Assembly: GCF_003610375.1 (NCBI RefSeq) | Contig: NZ_RAPZ01000012.1 | Location: 484,011 to 548,010 of the forward strand | Length of the DNA: 64,000 nt | DNA from: Sphingomonas sp. PP-CC-1A-547 | GTDB lineage: Bacteria; Pseudomonadota; Alphaproteobacteria; Sphingomonadales; Sphingomonadaceae | Direction: 5' to 3' | Part shown: positions 1-9,976 of the stretch, piece by piece | Layout of the letters: each line of letters opens with the position of its first letter | Position numbering within the stretch: position 1 is the stretch's first letter | Notes under the pieces: generated by a model | What the model was told of the DNA's origin: nothing | What the model saw: only the letters and a program-made list of their open reading frames with translations | Databases searched by the model: none | Program-made: the position numbers and the translations under genes

Positions 1-153
1 GCGTACGTTCCTCGCCACGGACGGCTTTTTTTATGTCCGTAATTGAGCGCGTTACGAGCGGGATTCGAGCAATCGGCCTGATCGGGGCATGCCCCGTTGC
101 GCGACTGCCGCAGAGCATTTCGACGTCCGCAACAGCAAGGGGAGGACCCTGAT

Positions 154-1146
154 ATGACCGAGAGCGTGCACCTGATCGAAGCCCTCGATGCGCGAGTGGA
201 ACGCCGCAGCGAGCGACGTGAATTCTTCAAGACCGCGCTGGGCGCCGCTGCGATGACCGCAGCCGGTGCGACCGCGCTGTCCTTCTCCACGTCGGCGTCG
301 GCACAGACCATCACCGATGCGGACGTCCTGAACTTCGCACTCAACCTCGAATATCTCGAGGCGCAGTTCTATTCCTACGCCGCCTACGGCACCGGCCTCG
401 ACAACAGCCTGCTTAGCGGTACCAGCACGCAGGGTGCGGTTCGTGGCGGTCGTCAGGTCAACTTCAGCGATCCGATCGTGCGCCAGTACGCGCGTGAGAT
501 CGCGCAGGACGAGATCGCCCACGTCAAGTTCCTCCGCACCGCACTCGGCTCCGCCGCCGTCGCACAGCCGGTGATCGACGTCAGCGTCTCGCCGACCAGC
601 GCGTTCTCGCTCGCGGCACAGGCTGCCGGCCTCGTCCCCGCCGGCACCGCGTTCGATCCGTACGCTTCGGACGAAGCGTTCCTGCTCGGTGCGTTCATCT
701 TCGAAGACGTCGGCGTGACCGCATACAAGGGCGCTGCCCCGCTGCTCACCAGCAAGGCCTATCTCGAAGCCGCTGCCGGCCTGCTCGCGGTCGAGGCGTA
801 TCACGCCGCGATCGTCCGCACGACGCTGTACGGCAAGGGCATCGCGACCCCGTCGCTGCGCCAGTCGGCGGACGCGATCTCGAACGCCCGCGACAGCCTC
901 GACGGTACGACCGATCTCGATCAGGGCATCTCGCCCATCTCGCAGACGCCGATCAACCTGAGCACGACGCAGGCCGCGGTCACCGCGTCGAACATCGTTC
1001 CGCTCGATGCGAACGGCGTCGCCTTCAGCCGCTCGGCCAGCCAGGTGCTCAACATTGTGTACCTCAACAAGGGTGCGGCGTCGGCAGGCGGGTTCTACCC
1101 GAACGGCATGAACGGCAACATCAAGACGAGCATCGCGGCAAGCTGA
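154..1146 (+). CDS. Tat-exported ferritin-like domain protein
   Basis: Ferritin-like four-helix protein (Ferritin_2 / desiccation-related type), 330 residues, predicted periplasmic. The start at 154 follows a GGGGAGG ribosome site; an upstream in-frame ATG at 97 lacks one. The N-terminus has a twin-arginine motif (ERREFFK, residues 20-26), a hydrophobic stretch and a likely ASA-Q cleavage near residue 50. Ferritin-type helices carry the expected acidic and histidine residues: [30 protein letters not shown] and [10 protein letters not shown]. Family members are associated with stress or desiccation; metal binding here is inferred from the E/H pattern. A close paralogue follows 49 bp downstream, so the two probably arose by tandem duplication and may be co-transcribed. 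Confidence 0.85.
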   Translation: MTESVHLIEALDARVERRSERREFFKTALGAAAMTAAGATALSFSTSASAQTITDADVLNFALNLEYLEAQFYSYAAYGTGLDNSLLSGTSTQGAVRGGRQVNFSDPIVRQYAREIAQDEIAHVKFLRTALGSAAVAQPVIDVSVSPTSAFSLAAQAAGLVPAGTAFDPYASDEAFLLGAFIFEDVGVTAYKGAAPLLTSKAYLEAAAGLLAVEAYHAAIVRTTLYGKGIATPSLRQSADAISNARDSLDGTTDLDQGISPISQTPINLSTTQAAVTASNIVPLDANGVAFSRSASQVLNIVYLNKGAASAGGFYPNGMNGNIKTSIAAS

Positions 1147-1195
1147 TCGGTCGTCCGATCACCCGCTCTTCTTCGATATTCAGGGGATTAACCCA

Positions 1196-2218
1196 ATGAC
1201 CGATCTCAATACCAAGCTGGAAATATTCGACGCGATCGCCAGCCGTCGCAACGAACGTCGTAACTTCCTGCGCTTCGCCGGCGGTTCCGCACTCGCCATC
1301 GGCGGCGCTACGCTGCTCTCGGCATGCGGCAGCGACGATTCCGATCTCGCACCGACCCCGACTCCGGGACCGGCGCCGGTTGCGGCACTCAACGACGCCG
1401 ACGTGCTCAACGTCGCACTGAACCTCGAATATCTCGAAGCGCAGTTCTACGCGTTCGCGGCATTCGGTGTCGGCCTCAACGCCAACATGCTGACCGGCAT
1501 CGGTACGCAGGGTGCCGTCACCGGCGGTGCACAGGTGCCGTTCCAGGACACCGTCGTCCGTGAATACGCGCGCGAAATCGCGATCGACGAAGTCGCACAC
1601 GTCGCCTTCCTGCGCTCGGCGCTCGGCAGCGCCGCCGTCGCCCAGCCTGCGATCGACATCTCGGTCGGCACGGCAGCCGCTCCGGGTGCGTTCACCGCGG
1701 CCGCACGTGCGGCTGGCGTCATCGGTGCGACGGGTGTGTTCAACCCCTATGCCGACGACAACAGCTTCCTGCTCGGCGCGTATATCTTCGAAGACGTCGG
1801 TGTGTCGGCCTACAAGGGCGCAGCACCGCTGATCGCCAACAAGACCTATCTCGAGGCGGCCGCCGGCATCCTCGCGGCAGAGGCGTATCACGCAGGCCTG
1901 ATCCGCACGATCCTGTATCGCAAGGGTCTGCAGACTCCGAACCCGATCCCGTCGCTCATCACTGCCGCGAACCAGATCAGCGACGCGCGCGACAGCCTCG
2001 ACGGCTCGAGCGATATCGATCAGGGCATCACCGGTACCGATGCGACGATCTCGAACATCGTGCCCACCGACGCCAACGGCCTCGCCTACAGCCGCTCGGT
2101 CGCGCAGGTGCACAACATCGTCTACCTGACCAACACCGCAAAGATCGGCGGGGGCTTCTTCCCCAACGGCACGAACAACCGTCTCGATTCGCTGCGTACC
2201 AGCGGCGCGAACGCGTGA
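1196..2218 (+). CDS. Ferritin-like lipoprotein, paralogue of preceding gene
   Basis: Second ferritin-like domain protein, 340 residues. It shares the same helix motifs as its neighbour ([51 protein letters not shown]). It also has a twin-arginine motif (ERRNFLR, residues 20-26), but its signal sequence ends in a lipobox (LLSAC, Cys near residue 44). It is therefore probably a Tat-exported lipoprotein tethered in the periplasm, unlike the soluble first copy. The residues after the Cys (GSDDSD) include Asp only at +3, so the final membrane is not decided. An AGGGGA ribosome site precedes ATG 1196. Confidence 0.85.
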   Translation: MTDLNTKLEIFDAIASRRNERRNFLRFAGGSALAIGGATLLSACGSDDSDLAPTPTPGPAPVAALNDADVLNVALNLEYLEAQFYAFAAFGVGLNANMLTGIGTQGAVTGGAQVPFQDTVVREYAREIAIDEVAHVAFLRSALGSAAVAQPAIDISVGTAAAPGAFTAAARAAGVIGATGVFNPYADDNSFLLGAYIFEDVGVSAYKGAAPLIANKTYLEAAAGILAAEAYHAGLIRTILYRKGLQTPNPIPSLITAANQISDARDSLDGSSDIDQGITGTDATISNIVPTDANGLAYSRSVAQVHNIVYLTNTAKIGGGFFPNGTNNRLDSLRTSGANA

Positions 2219-2247
2219 TCGCGACGATCGTCTGAAACATAAACCTG

Positions 2248-2283
2248 GGGTCGCGGCGCATGGGAGCACCGCGACCCTTGTTT
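2248..2283 (+). terminator. Hairpin with short T-rich tail between ferritin-like gene and OMP gene
   Basis: Perfect 9-bp stem GGGTCGCGG/CCGCGACCC (2248-2256 and 2269-2277) with a 12-nt loop, followed by TTGTTTG. It sits 29 bases after the ferritin-like stop and only 12 bases before the next ATG. It may end the ferritin transcript or be a leader structure of the outer-membrane protein mRNA. The weak T tract keeps confidence moderate. Confidence 0.55.
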
Positions 2284-2294
2284 GGGGAACGACC

Positions 2295-3167
2295 ATGAAA
2301 AACCTAACGAAGCTCACCATGCTCGCCGGTCTCGCCGCCGCGGGCATTTTTGCCGTTCCGGCCGCCGCGCAGGACATGACCACCGACAGCAATCCGTTCT
2401 CGGGCGTCTACATCGGCGCGGCCGGCGGCTATGACGTCCAGCCCAATGACGTCGGCTCGTCGATCCTGTTCGATCGCAACAACGACGGCAATTTCAGCGA
2501 CAGCGTCAACACCATCACCGGCGCCAACGCCTTCTCGCCGGGCTTCTGCAACGGCTCCGCCCGCACCGCGGTGCCAGCCTATGGTTGCCGCAACGACGAT
2601 GACGGCTGGTCGTATTACGGCCGCGCAGGCTTCGACGTGCAGCGCGGTGCGTTCGTGGTCGGCATCGTCGGCGAATTCGGCAAGTCCGAGATCACCGACA
2701 GCGTCGCCGCCTTCTCGACCACGCCCGCCAGCTACACGATGGCGCGCAAGCTGAAGTGGGAAGGCTCGGCCCGCCTCCGCGCCGGTCTCGCCGCGCGCAA
2801 CACGCTGTTCTACGCCACTGGCGGCGCCGGCTATGCCAAGATCGACAACCTGTTCTTCACCACCAACACTGCCAACGCGTTCGCAGCCACCGGTTCGGAC
2901 AAGAAGTGGGGCTATGTCGGTGGCGGCGGCATCGAGCAGAAGCTGACCAAGAACATCTCGATCGGCATGGAATACACCTACCACCAGTACAAGGACGACG
3001 ACGCCCGCGTCCTCGTCACGGCTGGCAGCGCGATCACCGGCAGCCCGGTCCTGCTCGCGAACAACCCGTTCGTCCTCGCCCCCAACACCGCCGGCACCAC
3101 CTTCCGCCGCAGCGACGAGAACTTCCGCTGGCACTCGCTGCGCGGCACGGTGAACTTCCGGTTTTAA
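2295..3167 (+). CDS. Outer-membrane beta-barrel protein (Omp25/OmpA-like porin family)
   Basis: 290-residue predicted outer-membrane protein. It has a clear Sec signal peptide (KNLTKLTMLAGLAAAGIF, cleaved after AAA near residue 25), then alternating amphipathic strands (SGVYIGAAGGYDV, WSYYGRAGFDVQRG, LFYATGGAGYAKIDN, KWGYVGGGGIEQKL, ISIGMEYTYHQY). It ends in the C-terminal Phe of a barrel assembly signal (LRGTVNFRF). This matches the small 8-strand surface proteins of alphaproteobacteria. Specific function cannot be read from the sequence. A strong terminator follows at 3284. Confidence 0.8.
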   Translation: MKNLTKLTMLAGLAAAGIFAVPAAAQDMTTDSNPFSGVYIGAAGGYDVQPNDVGSSILFDRNNDGNFSDSVNTITGANAFSPGFCNGSARTAVPAYGCRNDDDGWSYYGRAGFDVQRGAFVVGIVGEFGKSEITDSVAAFSTTPASYTMARKLKWEGSARLRAGLAARNTLFYATGGAGYAKIDNLFFTTNTANAFAATGSDKKWGYVGGGGIEQKLTKNISIGMEYTYHQYKDDDARVLVTAGSAITGSPVLLANNPFVLAPNTAGTTFRRSDENFRWHSLRGTVNFRF

Positions 3168-3283
3168 GCGCAGGGCGGCTTGCGCCGACCAGGCGCAAGA
3201 CTCGCCCAAGCCCGGCCAGCGCAGCAAAGCTCGCCACAAGGCGTAGCTTTGCTGCGACTGACGGCGCGCGGAGTCAGATGAAA

Positions 3284-3317
3284 GGCCGTTGCCCCAACCA
3301 GGGCAGCGGCCTTTTCT
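3284..3317 (+). terminator. Rho-independent terminator after the OMP gene
   Basis: 11-bp stem GGCCGTTGCCC/GGGCAGCGGCC with one G-U pair, a short loop (CAACCA) and a TTTT tail. It lies about 115 bases downstream of the OMP stop codon. Confidence 0.75.
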
Positions 3318-3370
3318 CGGTTCAGCAAGCGTGCGCTCGCCGTCAAAAAACCAACATCCACATTGCCACC

Positions 3371-3471
3371 ACCCCGGCGAAGGCCGGGGCCCAATTGGAA
3401 AGGTGGATATAACGAAGCACATCGCGTCGTTATCGCCGTCCCCCAATTGGGCCCCGGCCTCCGCCGGGGCG
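3371..3471. repeat. GC-rich palindromic repeat, family A (paired arms)
   Basis: Two inverted arms of about 27 bp (3372-3398 and 3443-3469), each a mini-palindrome of the CCCCGGCGAAGGCCGGGG type next to a CCCAATTGG segment, with about 44 bases between. The same arm sequence recurs at 38821-38922 and, as a degenerate single arm, near 12687. It lies in the 409-base gene-free stretch between the OMP gene and the thiC riboswitch (3168-3576). Apart from the terminator and this element I see nothing coding there. Confidence 0.8.
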
Positions 3472-3576
3472 GAGCCTTATCGAGCGTTGCGATGATCATT
3501 GAACTTCGCACACCCAGCACCCAAGCCCCCAATTCCCCATTGCACCCCACCCCCAGCCCCCTATGCTCACCCCACC

Positions 3577-5633
<2,057 letters not shown>

Positions 5634-5662
5634 GATTTTGAGAATATCACAAAAAGCCTTGG

Positions 5663-6520
5663 ATGAATGCGAGCCCTTGTTCCAAGGTTTTTTGGAGCAC
5701 CGAGACATTATATCGATTTTTAGAAGCGATCTGTTTGATGCTGTTGGTGAGGATCGCGATCTATATTCTGAAACTGTACGCGTTCACCGCCTATCAATTT
5801 GATCTAGCGCTAGGAGCATACTGTCTATTAGTGAACGGGCTGGTGTGGGACTCGGAGATCGTGCTCCGTTCGTTTTATGAAACCGTCGTGAAGTTCTTCT
5901 TTTTGTCGACCGCTTCAACCGAAATTCGTGGCGGATTACTAAAAGAATTTTGGGAGGTGCTGCTTGCCATTTACGATGCCAAGGGCGCCGAAAAAGCAAA
6001 GTCGCCGGAAAAGCTTGCCCGCTCCCAAGGGCGCATCGATGATGCCCGTATTTTTGAGTTCTTGCAGCGCCCGGAAAACTTTTCAATTGAAGGGCCGGGT
6101 AACAGGCAATTCAGGAAGAGCGTTGAGCAAAAATGGTCGTTTTCTAAGATCGTTGATGTATTGAATAGGGGTGGTGATGGCCATCAGAAAATATCACGGA
6201 TCGATGCGATGTTTCATAATTATGGGATGGCCAGTCATCTATCTCACGCAAGCCCGAAGGTGTTCGATCTTCTAGAAGATCGTGCAACCCGAGGCGAGGA
6301 TCTCGGTCTCTTGGAGGTCGCCCATGTGGGGCGAATGCTTTCCGATATTGTGTCGCTGACAGTTTTTTCTTTGCATCAAGTTCGGGTTTCGCTGTTGGGG
6401 ATCATGCCAATGGCGGATATCCTGGTTAAGGCTTATTCTAGAATGTCGGATCTGACCAAGCCGTACCAAGAGGCCTTCCAGCGCTCACAAGATGATTTAT
6501 ATCGTGACCCGTCTCAGTAG
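5663..6520 (+). CDS. DUF5677-like protein of unknown function, AT-rich, possible N-terminal frameshift
   Basis: 285-residue open frame, much richer in A/T than its neighbours, suggesting recent transfer. The stretch LVWDSEIVLRSFYETVVKFFFL resembles the family described as DUF5677 (helical, often near defence genes); function is unknown. The first 45 residues of this frame are hydrophobic and unconvincing. A second frame (5638-5801) encodes a more protein-like start, including ALDECEPLFQGFLEHRD, and then runs into a stop. A single-base shift near 5790-5800 would join that start to the main frame. The true start is therefore uncertain: this is either an intact gene with a short odd N-terminus or a frameshifted one. 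Confidence 0.6.
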   Translation: MNASPCSKVFWSTETLYRFLEAICLMLLVRIAIYILKLYAFTAYQFDLALGAYCLLVNGLVWDSEIVLRSFYETVVKFFFLSTASTEIRGGLLKEFWEVLLAIYDAKGAEKAKSPEKLARSQGRIDDARIFEFLQRPENFSIEGPGNRQFRKSVEQKWSFSKIVDVLNRGGDGHQKISRIDAMFHNYGMASHLSHASPKVFDLLEDRATRGEDLGLLEVAHVGRMLSDIVSLTVFSLHQVRVSLLGIMPMADILVKAYSRMSDLTKPYQEAFQRSQDDLYRDPSQ

Positions 6521-6562
6521 GTCGCAATCTAAGCGGAGCTCTTTTGCAAGCGAATGCGCGAG

Positions 6563-6853
6563 TTACCGTTTTGGTAATTCCAGCGTTATTCGGGCCACAT
6601 GCACGACCCGTACGATATCCACGCTGGCGCGCTCGACCCGATACAACACGAGGTAGTTGCCAACCGTAATGCTTCTTGCGCCAGCCCCGATCTCAGGCCG
6701 AGCCGGACCACTTTCGGGATAGTCAGCCAGCCGAGCCATACTCGACGCAAGTCGCTCGACCAGTCGCGTTGCCGCATCGGGATCGTGCCGTGCGATATAC
6801 AGCCATATGTCGTCGACATCGCGTATCGCCTGCGGGAGGCGACGGATCTTCAT
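6563..6853 (-). CDS. parE: ParE/RelE-family toxin
   Basis: 96-residue RelE/ParE superfamily toxin. Family signatures are the N-terminal helix (RRLPQAIRDVDDIWLYIA), the central PESGPARPEIG and the beta segment ARSITVGNYLVLYRVE..VDIVRVVH. ParE members usually poison DNA gyrase. The gene overlaps the antitoxin upstream by 4 bases (ATGA, 6850-6853), the normal antitoxin-toxin coupling. It is the last gene of a four-gene toxin-antitoxin run on this strand. Confidence 0.85.
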   Translation of the reverse strand: MKIRRLPQAIRDVDDIWLYIARHDPDAATRLVERLASSMARLADYPESGPARPEIGAGARSITVGNYLVLYRVERASVDIVRVVHVARITLELPKR

Positions 6854-7215
6854 CCGTGCTTGCGAACCGCCTCACCAGACCGGCCACTGCGGCGTGCGAT
6901 ATCTGCGGCATTGAAATTGCCGTCGACGGGAGGGCCACTGCCGATACCCTGAGCCCAGGACCGGCGCAGGGCACCAAGCGTATCGTCGTCGCGATCTCGG
7001 CGCGCAGTCATGTCCGCCATCGAGTCGTCAGCCGGTTTCGATGCAAGGCCGTCCTCGATCGCAGCATTCGACGGCGCTAGTTTCCTAGCATCATCCATGT
7101 TGCGCGTAACAAGATCAGCGACATAGGCGTCAAGACTATCATAGCGACCTTCGGCGACTTGCCGCTCGGCCCAAGCCATCAGCTCGTCAGGAAGGTCTAC
7201 ACTATTCTGTGCCAT
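6850..7215 (-). CDS. parD: ParD-like antitoxin with extended C-terminus
   Basis: 121-residue partner of the ParE toxin. The N-terminal half (SVDLPDELMAWAERQVAEGR..SLDAYVADLV) is a ribbon-helix-helix ParD/CopG domain that would bind DNA and dimerise. ParD antitoxins usually end after about 80-95 residues with one toxin-binding segment. Here two such segments can be seen (AAIEDGLASKPADDSMADM near residues 50-68, and ALRRSWAQGIGSGPPVDGNF near residues 81-100). It lies 39 bases after yoeB, so all four toxin-antitoxin genes may share one transcript. Confidence 0.75.
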   Translation of the reverse strand: MAQNSVDLPDELMAWAERQVAEGRYDSLDAYVADLVTRNMDDARKLAPSNAAIEDGLASKPADDSMADMTARRDRDDDTLGALRRSWAQGIGSGPPVDGNFNAADIARRSGRSGEAVRKHG

Positions 7216-7254
7216 GTCCGATCCTATGCATTTGCGGGGTACGCGACAAGCACA

Positions 7255-7521
7255 TCAATAATGATACCTGCACTGCGCGACCTGCAACGTCTGCGCATCG
7301 CCGCTTCCCGTCACGCGGTACACGAGTCGGTGCTCGTGGCTGATCCTGCGCGACCACCAGCCCGACAGATTGCCGCCGAGCGGTTCGGGTTTGCCCGTAC
7401 CTTTGAAGGGATGGCGTCGGCATTCCTCGATCAGCACGTGCAACTTGTCGACCAGTTTCGCGTCATGATCCTGCCAGTGACGATAGTCCTCCCAAGCCGT
7501 AGGCCAGAAGGCTACGTTCAC
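7255..7521 (-). CDS. yoeB: YoeB-family mRNA interferase toxin
   Basis: 88-residue Txe/YoeB toxin, a ribosome-dependent endoribonuclease. The family pattern is present throughout: FWPTAWEDYRHWQ at the N-terminus, PFKGTGKPEPLGGNLSGWWS in the middle, RRISHEHRLVYRV with the active-site basic residues, and the typical C-terminal CRYHY. The start overlaps the end of yefM by 4 bases. Length is typical. Confidence 0.92.
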   Translation of the reverse strand: MNVAFWPTAWEDYRHWQDHDAKLVDKLHVLIEECRRHPFKGTGKPEPLGGNLSGWWSRRISHEHRLVYRVTGSGDAQTLQVAQCRYHY

Positions 7522-7766
7522 GGAAAAGGAACTGCTTCTGCATCGTTAGTCTCGAACCCACGGACCGCTTCCAGCAACCGTTCGGCGTTCTTGGGCGAGC
7601 GCAACAGATAGAGCGTCTCCTCCATCCCGGCCCATTCGCTCGCCGAGATCAGCACGACATTCTCGCCGCGTTGCCGCGTAATCATCACGGGGGCCCGGTC
7701 CGCCGCGACCTTGTCGATCACGGACTTCAGGTTCTCGCGCGCTTCGGAATAGGTCACCGTCTGCAT
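7518..7766 (-). CDS. yefM: YefM/Phd-family antitoxin
   Basis: 82-residue antitoxin of the Phd/YefM family that binds and neutralises YoeB and represses the operon. The start chosen is the ATG at 7766, giving MQTVTYSEARENLKSVIDKV, the canonical N-terminus. The middle segment (VMITRQRGENVVLISASEWAGMEET) is also canonical. A longer frame upstream would read through the operator. No good ribosome site is seen; a perfect inverted repeat lies 11 bases upstream. Confidence 0.92.
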   Translation of the reverse strand: MQTVTYSEARENLKSVIDKVAADRAPVMITRQRGENVVLISASEWAGMEETLYLLRSPKNAERLLEAVRGFETNDAEAVPFP

Positions 7767-7776
7767 GAATGAAATA

Positions 7777-7794
7777 TGGACAATATTTTGTCCA
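7777..7794 (-). promoter_or_regulatory. Likely YefM-YoeB operator
   Basis: Perfect inverted repeat TGGACAA-TATT-TTGTCCA placed 11 bases upstream of the yefM start. It has the position and symmetry expected of the autoregulatory site bound by YefM and YefM-YoeB. The surrounding bases are AT-rich, consistent with a promoter. Confidence 0.65.
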
Positions 7795-7911
7795 ATGTCA
7801 ACCATGCGCGGCTGTCGTGAAGGATGCCCCCGCGCCACACCCTCTCCACAAAAAGTCCAACAGCCCGGGCAAACGCTGTCCTACACGCCGCCCGCCTGAT
7901 CCGCTCCGACC

Positions 7912-8766
7912 ATGACCAAACCCACGCGCACGCGCGCTCGCCGCGATGTCATGCCCGACATCGCCCCCGCTATCGAACCGGCCACTCCCGAGCCAACCGC
8001 ACAGACCACCGCGATGACCATCATCGAGGCGGAGCACCTCCCGACGGTCGAGGACTTCGACCTCGCCGAGTATGACTGGGTGCCGGTCCGGCGGAAGGTG
8101 CGGCACGATGGCTGGACGGTCGCGACGCAGCAGGCGTTCATCGGCGTGCTCGTGGATACCGGCTCGGTCACGCAGGCCGCGCGCGAGGTGAACATGTCGG
8201 CGACCTCTTGCTACCGCCTGCGCCGCGCGGCCGATGGCGCGGCGTTCGCAGCGGCGTGGGATGCGGCGGTGCAGACCGCGTCGCTGCGGCTGGTCGATCT
8301 CGCCTTCGACCGCGCGATCAACGGATCGCCCGAGCCGGTGTTCGACCGCGACGGCAACCGCGTTGGCCAGCGCGTCCGTTACAACGATCGCCTGCTGATG
8401 TTCCTCCTGCGGGCGCACCACCCTGATCGTTATCGCACCCCCGGCCAGTCGCCTGCGCCGGCGCCCATCCCGGTACCGCCGGTCGAGGCCACGCTCGCCG
8501 CGCTCGCGCCGCCGATGCCCGCCGAACCGCACCGCCTGATGGCTCCCGAGGCGCTGGTGATGGCGCTCGAAGTCGCCGATATCCGCGCCGAACCCATCGC
8601 CCAGCGCCGTCCCGCGTCAACCGGTTCCGCACCGTCCGTCCAGACGTTCGAGGCGCAACTCGCCGCCGCGAAGGCGACGATCCCGCCCAAATATCCCGAG
8701 AGGGTTCGCGTCCAGGAGGGTGAGGATGACCATGAAGGTCCCGGCCGGCGCCGTTTCCGAGCGTAA
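7912..8766 (+). CDS. Helix-turn-helix protein of unknown function
   Basis: 284 residues, function not recognised. After an Ala/Pro-rich N-terminus, residues 65-110 read like a helix-turn-helix of the phage terminase-small-subunit or homeodomain-like kind (QQAFIGVLVDTGSVTQAAREV..SATSCYRLRRAADGAAF), followed by a conserved RLVDLAFDRAINGSPEPVF..GN segment and YNDRLLMFLLRAHHP. The C-terminal half is Pro/Ala-rich and probably disordered. It converges with yjdM, 36 bases apart. No phage genes are adjacent, so a chromosomal DNA-binding role is as likely as a prophage remnant. Confidence 0.6.
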   Translation: MTKPTRTRARRDVMPDIAPAIEPATPEPTAQTTAMTIIEAEHLPTVEDFDLAEYDWVPVRRKVRHDGWTVATQQAFIGVLVDTGSVTQAAREVNMSATSCYRLRRAADGAAFAAAWDAAVQTASLRLVDLAFDRAINGSPEPVFDRDGNRVGQRVRYNDRLLMFLLRAHHPDRYRTPGQSPAPAPIPVPPVEATLAALAPPMPAEPHRLMAPEALVMALEVADIRAEPIAQRRPASTGSAPSVQTFEAQLAAAKATIPPKYPERVRVQEGEDDHEGPGRRRFRA

Positions 8767-8802
8767 CTTTATCGTGACCTTTGGCGCCGCCCATCTCCCA
8801 AC

Positions 8803-9102
8803 CTACCGCTTCCGAACGAACTCCGCGCGCAGCACCAGCCCCTTGATCCCTTCGTACCGGCAGTCGATTTCCTGCGCGTCGCCGGTCAGCCGGATCGACT
8901 TGATCAACGTCCCGCGCTTCAACGTCTGCCCCGCGCCCTTCACGGTCAGGTCCTTGATCAGCGTCACCTGGTCGCCGTCCGCCAGCACGTTGCCAACCGA
9001 ATCCCGCACCACGACCACGCCGTCGTCCGCCGCCACCGCGGTCGCAGCACCGCCCGCAACCCACTCGCCGGTCGCTTCGTCGTAAGTGTATTCGTCGCTC
9101 AT
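8803..9102 (-). CDS. yjdM: YjdM/PhnA-family protein lacking the zinc ribbon cysteines
   Basis: 99-residue member of the PhnA/YjdM family (a name inherited from the phosphonate operon; true function unknown). The C-terminal domain is clear: [38 protein letters not shown] and the terminal LRAEFVRKR. The usual N-terminal zinc ribbon (EYTY...CxxC...) is replaced by [20 protein letters not shown] with no cysteine. Its start overlaps the ung stop by 4 bases (ATGA), so the two are translationally coupled. Confidence 0.85.
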   Translation of the reverse strand: MSDEYTYDEATGEWVAGGAATAVAADDGVVVVRDSVGNVLADGDQVTLIKDLTVKGAGQTLKRGTLIKSIRLTGDAQEIDCRYEGIKGLVLRAEFVRKR

Positions 9103-9797
9103 CGGTCGGTCTCCGGCAGCGCCCAGTCGATCGGAGCACGCCCATGGGTTTCGAGAAAATCATTGGCCCTGCTGAACGGCCGCGATCCGAAGAACCCGGT
9201 CCGCGCGGCCAGCGGCGAAGGATGCGCCGACTGGATCACCAGATGCCGCCCGCCCTTCGCCACATCATCGACGAACGCCGCCTTCTTCTGCGCATACGCC
9301 CCCCACAGCAGGAACACGACCGGTTTGTCCTGCGCGTTCACCGCCGCGATGACCGCATCGGTAAACCGCTCCCACCCGCGCTTCTGGTGCGACGCCGCCT
9401 CGCCCATCCGCACGCTCAGCACCGCGTTGAGCAACAGCACGCCCTGCGCCGCCCAATGATCGAGCATGCCATGGCGGGCCCGCGGGATTCCGAGATCCGC
9501 CTCCAGCTCCTTGTAGATATTCACTAGGCTAGGCGGCGTCCGCACCCCCTCCCGCACCGAGAAGCTCAGCCCATGCGCCTGCCCCTCGCCGTGATACGGA
9601 TCCTGCCCAAGTATCACGACCCGCACCTGATCGAGCGGCGTCAGCTCCAGCGCCCGAAACCGGTCCGCATCCTCCGGAAACACCCGAGCCCCCGCCGCTC
9701 GCTCGCCCTCCAGAAACGCATCGAGCGCGCGCATGTACGGCGCCTCGAACTCGGCAGCGAGTGCCTGCCAGCTTGCGGGGAGAGGATGATCGATCAT
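9099..9797 (-). CDS. ung: Uracil-DNA glycosylase
   Basis: Family 1 uracil-DNA glycosylase, 232 residues. It removes uracil from DNA to start base-excision repair. The water-activating motif [17 protein letters not shown] and the minor-groove loop HPSPLAA are intact, as is [12 protein letters not shown]. The start chosen is the ATG at 9797 ([10 protein letters not shown]), which fits family length; an in-frame upstream extension to 9833 looks non-coding. It is coupled to yjdM downstream. Confidence 0.97.
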   Translation of the reverse strand: MIDHPLPASWQALAAEFEAPYMRALDAFLEGERAAGARVFPEDADRFRALELTPLDQVRVVILGQDPYHGEGQAHGLSFSVREGVRTPPSLVNIYKELEADLGIPRARHGMLDHWAAQGVLLLNAVLSVRMGEAASHQKRGWERFTDAVIAAVNAQDKPVVFLLWGAYAQKKAAFVDDVAKGGRHLVIQSAHPSPLAARTGFFGSRPFSRANDFLETHGRAPIDWALPETDR

Positions 9798-9848
9798 CCC
9801 CGCCGCATGTCGGACAGGGCAGGGGAATGTCAATCGCCCCTCCTGTTG

Positions 9849-9924
9849 TTCCCCCGCGAAGGCGGGGGCCCAGGATCTCGCAGGACAACGCCCGTAACCC
9901 GGGACCCCCGCCTCCGCGGGGGAA
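9849..9924. repeat. GC-rich palindromic repeat, family B
   Basis: Inverted arms of about 23 bp (9849-9871 and 9901-9924). Each is built on CCCCCGCGAAGGCGGGGG or the CCCCCGCCTCCGCGGGGG variant and separated by about 29 bases. It lies between the divergent ung and aguB genes and resembles family A in design (mini-hairpin plus GGGCCC-like tail). Confidence 0.75.
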
Positions 9925-9976
9925 CCGGATCACCAAAGGCTCGCACAACCCGAACCGCTCTCTTATATGCGCCGCC

